Assembly (NCBI GenBank): GCA_035544675.1
Contig: DATKCA010000062.1
Coordinates: forward strand, 1 to 5,621
Source of the DNA: DATKCA01 sp035544675
Lineage (GTDB): Bacteria; Acidobacteriota; Thermoanaerobaculia; Gp7-AA8
DNA length: 5,621 bases
Direction of reading: 5' to 3'
The translations under genes and the position numbers were made by a program. Positions 1 through 5,200 of this stretch are shown here, piece by piece (the first letter of the stretch is position 1; every line of letters begins with the position of its first letter). Below the pieces are notes generated by a model. It searched no databases and had not been told where the DNA came from. It saw only the letters and a list, made by a program, of their open reading frames with translations.

Positions 1-76
1 GGACTTCCTGGCCGCCACGATTCACACCACACGCGACCAACAGCGACACCATTGCCGCTACGGCTGAGAATCTCAA
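1..76 (-). CDS. Putative lipoprotein, N-terminus only (TTG start)
   Basis: Reading leftward from a TTG at 76-74, the first 25 codons encode a short n-region with Arg2, a hydrophobic stretch, and then the lipobox L13-V14-A15-C16 followed by Gly17. This is a classic type II (lipoprotein) signal peptide, so the product should be lipid-anchored at Cys16; the absence of Asp at +2 fits outer-membrane delivery. The start is set by a Shine-Dalgarno GGAGG (complement of 82-86) five bases upstream of the TTG. The in-frame ATG at 52-50 would leave too short a signal. The frame stays open to the window edge, and upstream it is closed by a stop at 145-143. The mature domain lies outside the window, so no function can be given. 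The gene reads away from def and is separated from it by about 300 bases. Confidence 0.6.
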   Translation of the reverse strand, partial: MRFSAVAAMVSLLVACGVNRGGQEV

Positions 77-128
77 GGGAACCTCCCAGAACGATCTGTA
101 CCCATAACTGCAGGGCAGGTGCCAGGGG

Positions 129-156
129 TTAGTCCTTAGTCGTTAGCCGTTAGGGG
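129..156. repeat. 7-bp imperfect tandem repeat (TTAGNCN, 4 copies)
   Basis: Four consecutive heptamers read TTAGTCC, TTAGTCG, TTAGCCG and TTAGGGG. The TTAG core is invariant and the last three bases drift. It lies in the spacer upstream of the lipoprotein start. It does not look coding, and no function can be assigned from the sequence. Confidence 0.6.
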
Positions 157-243
157 GCCTCTGCGCAACTTTGTGTCCTCTGTACTACTAACCAGTAGAT
201 TCTTCTCAGGATGAAGAGATTTCACGCAGGCTGATCATCACGG

Positions 244-309
244 AATGGAGGCGCGGGTGTCCCCACCCGCGCCCCCGGGGGCGGCGGTGAGGACACCGCC
301 GCCTCCATT
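244..309. repeat. 66-bp palindromic double-hairpin element, copy 1
   Basis: The outer ends are a perfect 10-bp inverted repeat, AATGGAGGCG at 244-253 and CGCCTCCATT at 300-309. Inside are two perfect 10-bp stems, each with a 4-nt loop: 250-259 with 264-273 (loop TCCC) and 280-289 with 294-303 (loop AGGA). The centre, 272-281, is the palindrome CCCCCGGGGG. The whole can fold as two side-by-side hairpins or as one long cruciform. A related half-element occurs at 5434-5475, also intergenic, so this looks like a dispersed REP/BIME-like or small non-autonomous element. No transposase is present in the window. Confidence 0.72.
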
Positions 310-340
310 GCAGCGATGTTTGGTTGCGGCTCTGCCGCTC

Positions 341-377
341 TGTGACTCTGTGGTTGCCTTCAACTCACAGAGTCACA
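341..377. repeat. 12-bp perfect inverted repeat overlapping the def stop codon
   Basis: TGTGACTCTGTG (341-352) and CACAGAGTCACA (366-377) are exact inverted copies. Inside the loop, GTTG (353-356) can pair with CAAC (361-364), leaving a CCTT tetraloop and one bulged base. The right arm contains the deformylase stop codon (373-375), so the def transcript would end in this stem-loop. Neither strand shows a T-run after the stem, so it is not a canonical intrinsic terminator; it may protect a 3' end or act as a weak terminator. The left side also holds a direct repeat of CTCTGTG (338-344 and 346-352). Confidence 0.55.
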
Positions 378-888
378 ACACGATCGTGTACCCGAGCGTC
401 CGCAGGTCCGGCATCCGATCGAGATACACATGCCCGTCAGTGTGATCGATCTCGTGCTGAAAGATGCGCGCCGTGAAGTCCTCGACCTCCAGATCGAGCG
501 CCTCCCCGTCGTGATCGAACCCGCGCAGCCGCACCTTACTGTACCGGCCGACTTCCCCGCCCAGAAACGGGACGCTCAGGCACCCCTCCCAGTCCACGAT
601 CTTCTCGTCTCCGACCGGCTCATAGGTGGCGTTGAAGATCGCCCCCGCGCCGAGAGACTTCACACCCCGGCGCTTCGCCACCCGCTCCTGCACCTCGAAC
701 ACGAAGATCCGCAGCGGCAGATGAATCTGCGGCCCGGCCAGACCGACGCCTTCGTAGGCGTGCATCGTCTCGACCATGTCGTCGATCAGCGCACGGAACT
801 TCCCCCCCTTGATGTCCTTCACCTCCACGTCCGACGCTTTCTCGCGCAGAACGGGATGTCCGAGTCTGGATACTTTCAGGATGGCCAT
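373..888 (-). CDS. def: Peptide deformylase
   Basis: This cytoplasmic metalloenzyme removes the formyl group from the initiator methionine of new proteins. The 171-residue product has the usual length and all three family motifs. Motif 1 is G47-V-G-L-A-G-P-Q54, with Gly52 where Ala is usual. Motif 2 is E101-G-C-L-S105, with Cys103 as metal ligand. Motif 3 is H145-E-I-D-H149, with His145 and His149 as ligands and Glu146 catalytic. After motif 3 it reads HTDG rather than the common HLxG, so it may be a divergent second-type deformylase. The ATG at 888-886 is preceded by GGAG seven bases upstream. It overlaps the 3' end of the MFS gene by 13 bp on the same strand, which suggests translational coupling. 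The stop lies in a 12-bp inverted repeat. The family call is secure; whether this is the main housekeeping copy cannot be judged here. Confidence 0.95.
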   Translation of the reverse strand: MAILKVSRLGHPVLREKASDVEVKDIKGGKFRALIDDMVETMHAYEGVGLAGPQIHLPLRIFVFEVQERVAKRRGVKSLGAGAIFNATYEPVGDEKIVDWEGCLSVPFLGGEVGRYSKVRLRGFDHDGEALDLEVEDFTARIFQHEIDHTDGHVYLDRMPDLRTLGYTIVL

Positions 889-2102
889 TGCTCGACTCCA
901 CTCGGGACCGCCGGCTGAACGGCCGGCGGCCGGATCAGGAATGCGATCAGAAACGCGACGCTGGTCATGATCGCCGCGCCGTAGAACGCGCCGCGCACTC
1001 CGGCGCGGTCATACAGATACCCCGAGAAGACAGGGCCGATGAATCGCGCCAGCGATCCGACGGACGTGGCCAGCCCGAGCATGCTGCCGCGCTCGTTCTC
1101 CGGCGCGGCCTTGGAGACCAGCGACGTCATCGACGGATACGTCAGGGCCTGGCCGATGGCGATGAAGAACGCCACCGCGTACAGCAGTGGAACGTTGAAG
1201 ACCGTGGGGACGGCCGCCAGACCGGCCGTGAACGACAACGTGCCGATGATGATCAGCTTCTTCTCGCCCACCGCCTTCGCGAACCGCCCGATGAACGCCC
1301 CCTGAATTCCTCCCACGATCACTCCCATGAACAGGAAGAACCAGGCCATGTCGATGGCGCGGAACTCGAAGCGGTCGCGCGCGTGCAGCGTCACGCTCGT
1401 CTCCATCCCCGCCACCGCCAGCAGCGTCAGAAAGAGGCCGCCCATCACCGCCGCGAGCACGGAGTGCTGCGCCATGTGCCGCCACAGCCGCCCGTCGAAC
1501 TGCGGGGGAATGCGTTTCTGCAGCATCATCCCCGGCTTTCTCGACTCGCCGAGGACGAAGATGGCGATGCTCAGTGCGGTGAGCGAGAGCGCGGCGGCGG
1601 CCAGTCCCGGAAGCAGATTGCCGTGGAAGTGCAGGCGCGTGCCCGCGCTGGACAGAAAGCCGCTCAGCGGCGGCCCGACGATGAAGCCGATGCCGAAGGC
1701 CGCGCCGATGAGACCCATCCCCCGTGCTCGCTCCCTGTCGGTCGTCACGTCGGTGATGTAGGCCTGCGCGACACCGATGTTCCCCCCGCCGGCCCCGGCC
1801 ACGATCCGGGAGGCAAAGAGCATGGGAAGGCTCCGCGCGAACGCGAACAGCAGGTATCCGAGCAGGCTCGCGGTGAGGCTGATGAGGAGGACGGGACGGC
1901 GGCCGATCCGGTCGGAGAGGCGCCCCCACACCGGCGCGAAGAAGAACTGCATGATCGAGTAGATGCCCACCACGGCGCCGACCACCACGCCGCTCGCGCC
2001 GTACTCGCGCGCATAGAACGGGAGGAACGGGATGATCATCCCGAACCCGATGAGGTCGACGAACACGGTGAGAAAGAGCACGAGCAGCGACGTCTTCTTC
2101 AT
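876..2102 (-). CDS. MFS transporter, DHA1/TetA-like drug:H+ antiporter
   Basis: A 408-residue inner-membrane protein with the hydrophobic pattern of a 12-helix major facilitator. The first helix carries the D16-L-I-G-F-G motif typical of TetA/DHA1 exporters. Motif A in the loop between helices 2 and 3 is G60-R-L-S-D-R-I-G-R-R69. Helix 4 has R99 followed by a glycine-rich stretch (motif B). Helix 5 has the antiporter motif C with G143-P-P. A hydrophilic central loop (about 185-212) separates the two halves. Family membership suggests proton-driven efflux of a small molecule; the substrate cannot be predicted. The ATG at 2102-2100 has no clear Shine-Dalgarno, but TACACT lies 13 bases upstream. 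The C-terminal tail overlaps def by 13 bp, so the two are probably one transcript. It is divergent from the HAD gene with 40 bp between start codons. Confidence 0.93.
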   Translation of the reverse strand: MKKTSLLVLFLTVFVDLIGFGMIIPFLPFYAREYGASGVVVGAVVGIYSIMQFFFAPVWGRLSDRIGRRPVLLISLTASLLGYLLFAFARSLPMLFASRIVAGAGGGNIGVAQAYITDVTTDRERARGMGLIGAAFGIGFIVGPPLSGFLSSAGTRLHFHGNLLPGLAAAALSLTALSIAIFVLGESRKPGMMLQKRIPPQFDGRLWRHMAQHSVLAAVMGGLFLTLLAVAGMETSVTLHARDRFEFRAIDMAWFFLFMGVIVGGIQGAFIGRFAKAVGEKKLIIIGTLSFTAGLAAVPTVFNVPLLYAVAFFIAIGQALTYPSMTSLVSKAAPENERGSMLGLATSVGSLARFIGPVFSGYLYDRAGVRGAFYGAAIMTSVAFLIAFLIRPPAVQPAVPSGVEQWPS

Positions 2103-2115
2103 TCGGGCGGGCGAG

Positions 2116-2121
2116 AGTGTA
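2116..2121 (-). promoter_or_regulatory. Candidate -10 box for the MFS-def unit
   Basis: The complement reads TACACT, a TAnnnT-type -10 hexamer, ending 13 bases before the MFS start codon. This predicts a leader of only a few bases, in line with the lack of a Shine-Dalgarno sequence. No convincing -35 box is visible. Confidence 0.35.
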
Positions 2122-2127
2122 CCTGAC

Positions 2128-2133
2128 TACAAT
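2128..2133 (+). promoter_or_regulatory. Candidate -10 box for the HAD phosphatase gene (leaderless?)
   Basis: TACAAT differs from TATAAT at one position and ends nine bases before the ATG at 2143. Transcription starting six to nine bases downstream would begin at or just before the start codon, giving a leaderless or nearly leaderless mRNA. No Shine-Dalgarno precedes the ATG and no good -35 box is seen. Confidence 0.42.
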
Positions 2134-2142
2134 GCGCACCTC

Positions 2143-2829
2143 ATGCGCCGGCTCGTCCTCTTTGACATCGACGGCACTCTCATCACCGACGGCGGCGCCG
2201 CGCGCGACTCCTTCTCCGCGGCCCTCGCCGAAGTGTACGGGTACGGCGGCGAGGTGGGGCGCTACGATTTCTCCGGCCGCACCGATCCGCAGATCGCGTT
2301 CATGGTCCTGCGGGACGCCGGGTTCACCGAGGAGGAGATCGCCGCGAAGCTGCCCGTGCTCTGGGACGCATACCTGGCCGGTCTGGAGCGAACCGCGACG
2401 GCCCCTCGCGTCCGTCCCCTCCCCGGCATCGCCGCCCTGGTCGAAGAGCTTTCGAGCCGCGAGATGGTGACGCTGGCCCTTCTGACCGGCAACCTCGAGC
2501 GCGGTGCGCGCATCAAGCTCGCTCCGGCGGACCTGAACCGCTACTTCCCGTTCGGCGCGTTCGGCAGCGACTCCGCGAAACGCGAGGAGCTGCCGCCCAT
2601 CGCGGTCGAGAGGGCTTCACAGATCGACGGGCACCGGTTTCATGGCCGGGACGTCGTCATCATCGGCGACTCGATCTACGACGTTCGCTGCGGCGTGCCG
2701 CACGGTGCGACGACGATCGCCGTCGCATCGGGCAACACGCCGGCCGGGACGCTGCGGGCCGAGAATCCCCGGCACTTCTTCCACAGCGCGGAGGACCTCG
2801 GCGCGTTGATGGACGCCATCCTGGAATGA
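2143..2829 (+). CDS. HAD-superfamily phosphatase (Gph-like)
   Basis: A 228-residue soluble cytoplasmic hydrolase. It has the four HAD motifs: I, D8-I-D-G-T12 (Asp8 nucleophile, Asp10 acid/base); II, L114-T-G-N117; III, probably K125; and IV, G175-D-S-I-Y-D180, which binds Mg2+. The helical segment between motifs I and II (about residues 15-95) is a C1-type cap, as in phosphoglycolate phosphatases. The substrate is likely a small phosphorylated metabolite, but Gph, beta-phosphoglucomutase-like and other members cannot be told apart by eye. I chose the ATG at 2143 because the first strand of the fold begins directly after it. An in-frame ATG at 2032 would add 37 residues of non-conserved sequence lying inside the divergent MFS gene. 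A strong terminator follows 13 bases after the stop, so it is probably monocistronic. Confidence 0.9.
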   Translation: MRRLVLFDIDGTLITDGGAARDSFSAALAEVYGYGGEVGRYDFSGRTDPQIAFMVLRDAGFTEEEIAAKLPVLWDAYLAGLERTATAPRVRPLPGIAALVEELSSREMVTLALLTGNLERGARIKLAPADLNRYFPFGAFGSDSAKREELPPIAVERASQIDGHRFHGRDVVIIGDSIYDVRCGVPHGATTIAVASGNTPAGTLRAENPRHFFHSAEDLGALMDAILE

Positions 2830-2842
2830 GACGATGCGGTGG

Positions 2843-2868
2843 AGCGCCGCCGACCCGGCGGCGCTTTT
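2843..2868 (+). terminator. Intrinsic terminator after the HAD gene
   Basis: AGCGCCGCCG (2843-2852) pairs perfectly with CGGCGGCGCT (2856-2865) across an ACC loop and runs into TTTT (2865-2868). The GC-rich 10-bp stem with a short T-run fits a rho-independent terminator for the plus strand. On the minus strand the stem is followed by CCACC without a T-run, so it is unlikely to terminate the convergent DUF4097-like gene efficiently. Confidence 0.82.
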
Positions 2869-2893
2869 CGCTGAGCCTCGCGGCCGCTCTCCA

Positions 2894-3607
2894 CTAGTCT
2901 CTGCGCGGAATGCTGACTTTCCCCCCCACGCGCTCGTAATGGATGCCGCCGCTGCCTTTGCGGTCCACCGTGAAGTTGCCGCGGACGTCGGAGACTTCGA
3001 TGCCGCCCGAGCCATCCACCTTCACATGGACGTCGCGCCCCACGTTCCGGACCTCGATCGAGCCCGAGCCGTCGGAGATCTCGACGCTGCCGGAAACGTC
3101 TTCGATCGTGAGGTGGCCGGAGCCGTCCTTCACTCTGGCGTTGCCGTTCACGCCGTAGATCTCGATCTCGCCGGAGCCGTCGACGACTTCCAGCTCGCCG
3201 ACATTCCTGATCTCGAGCCCGCCGCTGCCGTCACGCACGTCCAGCGGGAGGTGTGCAGGGAGAGAGACCTCGAAGTCGAGGCTCGCGCCGGTCCAGCTGA
3301 AGATCGCCACACGCTCGGGAATGACCGCCTCGATCACGACCTCCGAGCCGTTTCGTCGCAGATCGAGACGTACTTGCTCGAGAAAGCGGGCGTCGGACGA
3401 GCACGCCGTGCCGCTGGCCGTGACCTGCGTCGCACCTGGCTGGCCTGCGATGCGGAGCGACCCGGCCCGGCCGATCACGACCACGCGCGTCACGCCGGCC
3501 GCGTTCTCGGAGACCCGCCGCGACGCTGTCTCGCGGCAACCGAACGGACTGGCGGACGCTGCCGTGGCAGCGAGCAGGAGCGGGAGGGTGAGCAGCGCCT
3601 TCTTCAT
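2894..3607 (-). CDS. Secreted DGSG-repeat beta-solenoid protein (DUF4097-like)
   Basis: A 237-residue protein with a type I signal peptide: Lys2-Lys3, a Leu/Ala-rich core, and likely cleavage after A17-S-A19. The C-terminal half is a repeat array. DGSG occurs at residues 126, 143, 161, 179 and 198, and a degenerate KGSG at 217, so spacing is 17, 18, 18, 19 and 19. Each unit is DGSG followed by alternating hydrophobic residues and a turn with Asn, Asp or Gly, as expected for stacked beta-strands of a DUF4097/adhesin-like solenoid. Residues 40-120 look like beta-rich lead-in coils. Cys24 and Cys69 could form a disulfide. The product is probably periplasmic or surface-exposed. DUF4097 has no settled biochemical role, so none is assigned. 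It is convergent with the HAD gene and divergent from the cytochrome cluster. No good Shine-Dalgarno precedes the ATG at 3607. Confidence 0.85.
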   Translation of the reverse strand: MKKALLTLPLLLAATAASASPFGCRETASRRVSENAAGVTRVVVIGRAGSLRIAGQPGATQVTASGTACSSDARFLEQVRLDLRRNGSEVVIEAVIPERVAIFSWTGASLDFEVSLPAHLPLDVRDGSGGLEIRNVGELEVVDGSGEIEIYGVNGNARVKDGSGHLTIEDVSGSVEISDGSGSIEVRNVGRDVHVKVDGSGGIEVSDVRGNFTVDRKGSGGIHYERVGGKVSIPRRD

Positions 3608-3624
3608 GGGTGTGTCTACGAAGG

Positions 3625-3638
3625 ACCCGGATCCGGGT
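3625..3638. promoter_or_regulatory. 14-bp perfect palindrome in divergent spacer
   Basis: ACCCGGATCCGGGT is a perfect palindrome, 17 bases upstream of the DUF4097-like start codon and about 80 bases upstream of the first cytochrome. The position and symmetry fit a dimeric regulator's operator. GC-rich palindromes of this size also occur by chance, and no regulator gene is present. Confidence 0.3.
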
Positions 3639-3679
3639 TTCCGTCACGACTGTCCGGTGGCAGTCATCACATGCCGCGA

Positions 3680-3703
3680 GGACAGCGGCGCGCGACACTG
3701 TCC
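3680..3703 (+). promoter_or_regulatory. GGACAG/CTGTCC inverted repeat before the cytochrome ribosome binding site
   Basis: GGACAG (3680-3685) and CTGTCC (3698-3703) form an inverted repeat ending three bases before the Shine-Dalgarno GGAGG (3707-3711). Another CTGTCC lies at 3650-3655, giving three copies in about 55 bases. It could be an operator or a leader hairpin; the evidence is only arrangement. Confidence 0.22.
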
Positions 3704-3716
3704 CACGGAGGGAACG

Positions 3717-3992
3717 ATGAAGAAGACAGCCCTGATCTTGATTGCCTGCATGCTGGCCATCCCGATGGCCGGTTTCGCCGATGAGGCTCTGTACAAGGCG
3801 AAGTGCCTGGCCTGCCACGGCGCCGACGGAAAGAAGAGCGCCAAGAAGGACATCAGCTCGGATGCCGTCCAGTCCAAGTCCGATGAGGACCTGGTGAAAT
3901 ACGTGACCACGCACCCGGTCCACAAGACCAAGATCACCTCGCCCGAGCAGGCCCAGAGCGTGGTCAAGTTCCTGCGCACGCTGAAGAAGTAG
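3717..3992 (+). CDS. Small periplasmic c-type cytochrome, monohaem, no distal Met
   Basis: A 91-residue electron carrier. Residues 1-21 are a Sec signal peptide (Lys2-Lys3, hydrophobic core, A-G-F-A ending), giving a mature protein of about 70 residues in the periplasm. The haem site is C30-L-A-C-H34, and the C-terminal helix ends VVKFLRTLKK as in class I cytochromes. No methionine follows the haem motif. Where the distal Met loop should be, the sequence has H66-P-V-H69, 22-25 residues from the C-terminus, so His (or a nearby Lys) may be the sixth ligand. The start is fixed by GGAGG (3707-3711) five bases upstream. It is the first gene of the plus-strand redox cluster, 167 bp before a second cytochrome. 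The haem-protein assignment is firm; the redox partner is inferred from context. Confidence 0.92.
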   Translation: MKKTALILIACMLAIPMAGFADEALYKAKCLACHGADGKKSAKKDISSDAVQSKSDEDLVKYVTTHPVHKTKITSPEQAQSVVKFLRTLKK

Positions 3993-4099
3993 CAGTCCAG
4001 GGCTCCTGGCTCCGGAGCTCCCGCCGCACGCGACGCGCCGCACGCGTTGCGTTTGCAGCGCACACGTGGATGCGTTGCGCCGTCACACCTCTGGACCGG

Positions 4100-4128
4100 C
4101 CCTGTCACTGCGGCTTTTCGCAACAGGG
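4100..4128 (+). promoter_or_regulatory. Bulged hairpin upstream of the second cytochrome
   Basis: CCCTGT (4100-4105) pairs with ACAGGG (4123-4128), and TGCG (4109-4112) with CGCA (4119-4122), around a GCTTTT loop with a 3-nt CAC bulge on one side. It ends 31 bases before the start codon and could be a leader structure, an attenuator or a processing site between the two cytochromes. The rest of this 167-bp gap is GC-rich, with small palindromes (such as GCTCCGGAGC at 4009-4018) and no clear promoter. Confidence 0.25.
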
Positions 4129-4159
4129 CGTACGAATGTAAGCGAGAGGATGTCGAAAG

Positions 4160-4483
4160 ATGAAAAAGACGAAAGCAATTCTCATCGTCGTCTCGCTGAT
4201 GTTCGTTCCCGCCCTGTTCGCCGATGCCGGCGCCGATCTCTTCAAGACCAAATGCGCGATGTGTCACGGCCAGATGGGCAACGCCCGAACGCCGCTGGCG
4301 GAGAAGCAGGGTCTGCGCGACCTGGCCTCGCCCGAGGTGCAGAAGCTGACTGACGAGGAGCTGATCGAGGTCGTGGCCAACGGCCGCGGCCCGAAGAAAG
4401 CCGCTCATGCGTACAAGGCCAAAGGCATCAGCGACGAGCAGATCAAGGCGCTCGTCGCCTACATCCGCACCCTGAAGAAATAG
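4160..4483 (+). CDS. Periplasmic c-type cytochrome, class I-like, His at the distal-Met position
   Basis: A 107-residue carrier with a Sec signal peptide (Lys2, Lys3 and Lys5, hydrophobic core, F-A-D-A ending near residues 20-23) and a C32-A-M-C-H36 haem site. The segment from 64 (LTDEELIEVVANGRG) and the C-terminal S91-DEQIKALVAYIRTLKK match cytochrome c6/c553-type helices. Relatives usually carry a Lys-Met-Pro loop just before that C-terminal helix; here it reads K-K-A-A-H83-A-Y-K, with no Met. Met39 lies next to the haem motif and is badly placed to be the ligand. GAGAGGA (4144-4150) is the likely ribosome binding site, nine bases upstream. The stop overlaps the ribosome binding site of the Fe-S gene, 9 bp away, so those two are surely co-transcribed. 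It shares its C-terminal ending with the upstream cytochrome, suggesting paralogy or convergence on one partner. Confidence 0.92.
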   Translation: MKKTKAILIVVSLMFVPALFADAGADLFKTKCAMCHGQMGNARTPLAEKQGLRDLASPEVQKLTDEELIEVVANGRGPKKAAHAYKAKGISDEQIKALVAYIRTLKK

Positions 4484-4492
4484 GAGCCGGCC

Positions 4493-5200
4493 ATGGCCAA
4501 AGCGATCCTGTACGACGCGACGCTCTGCGTCGGATGCCTGGAGTGTGAAGGTGCCTGCGCCAAACAGAACAACCTTCCCTATACCGACGAAACCGCGAAG
4601 CTGAAGAAGCAGTCCGAATTCAAGCTCACCTACGTCGCCGACGCCGGCGACGAGAAGTACATGCGCCGTCTCTGCATGCACTGCCTCGACCCGGCCTGCG
4701 TGTCGGTCTGCCCGGTCAAGGCGCTGACGAAGACCAAACAAGGCCCGGTCTCCTACGACGCCTCCAAGTGCACGGGCTGCCGCTACTGCATGGTGGCCTG
4801 CCCGTACAGCGTGCCCAAGTACGAGTGGAGCAAGGTTCTGCCGACGGTGAAGAAGTGCACGATGTGCGTCGACCGTCTCGCCTCCGGCCTGCCGACCGCG
4901 TGCAGCGAAGCCTGCCCCACGGGCTCCACGATCACCGGCGAGCGCGACGAGCTGCTGGCCGAGGCGTGGAGGCGGATCCGGACTTCGCCGCCAGGGTCGC
5001 CGGCGGCGTGTCCAGGATCGACGTCCCCGCCCGCGGGCAGTGGATCCGCCAGGGTCAGAAGATCATCGCCATGCAGAAAGATGGATTCGAGCTCGACCTG
5101 GTGTCGCCGATCGAAGGCACCGTCGTCGACGTCAATGACGCGGTCCTCACCGATCCGAACGTCACGCGCGCCGATCCGTACGGACACGGATGGCTGCTGA
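4493..5200 (+). CDS. Four-cluster [4Fe-4S] ferredoxin-like subunit (HybA/NrfC type), C-terminus broken
   Basis: Electron-transfer subunit of the HybA/NrfC/FdnH family, which links a catalytic subunit or cytochromes to a quinone-reactive membrane partner. All 16 cluster cysteines are present: 12/15/18/22, 61/64/69/73, 93/96/99/103 and 122/125/137/141. No Tat signal precedes the first cluster, so it may stay cytoplasmic or be carried by a partner. The ATG is set by GGAG (4483-4486), six bases upstream. Family-like sequence runs to about residue 163 (E-R-D-E-L-L-A-E-A-W-R-R-I-R, near 4981). Beyond that, this frame is Ser/Pro/Arg-rich out-of-frame reading of the H-like domain, down to a stop at 5198-5200. 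The genuine C-terminal region, which in relatives carries an IYGE-type segment, is missing. So about 160 authentic residues are joined out of frame to another gene. The literal ORF is 235 codons. Confidence 0.88.
   Translation: MAKAILYDATLCVGCLECEGACAKQNNLPYTDETAKLKKQSEFKLTYVADAGDEKYMRRLCMHCLDPACVSVCPVKALTKTKQGPVSYDASKCTGCRYCMVACPYSVPKYEWSKVLPTVKKCTMCVDRLASGLPTACSEACPTGSTITGERDELLAEAWRRIRTSPPGSPAACPGSTSPPAGSGSARVRRSSPCRKMDSSSTWCRRSKAPSSTSMTRSSPIRTSRAPIRTDTDGC

Noticed and set aside
245..445. Small plus-strand open frame in the left spacer
   Set aside because: It is made of the palindromic element, the 12-bp inverted repeat and the antisense of the def 3' end; it has no ribosome binding site.
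888..2126. Long plus-strand open frame antisense to the MFS transporter
   Set aside because: It is rich in Arg, His, Asp and Glu with no recognisable domain. It mirrors a clear 12-helix membrane protein and arises from high GC content.
2032..2142. Upstream in-frame start for the HAD phosphatase
   Set aside because: The extra 37 residues are antisense to the MFS N-terminus and unlike the family; the fold starts at the ATG at 2143.
2834..3784. Plus-strand open frame opposite the solenoid gene
   Set aside because: Its repeated Asp/Ala/Val pattern is the complement of the DGSG repeats. The minus strand has the signal peptide and periodic fold.
3644..4741. Minus-strand open frame spanning both cytochromes
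   Set aside because: It crosses three plus-strand genes with CXXCH or ferredoxin motifs and strong ribosome binding sites, and has no motif of its own.
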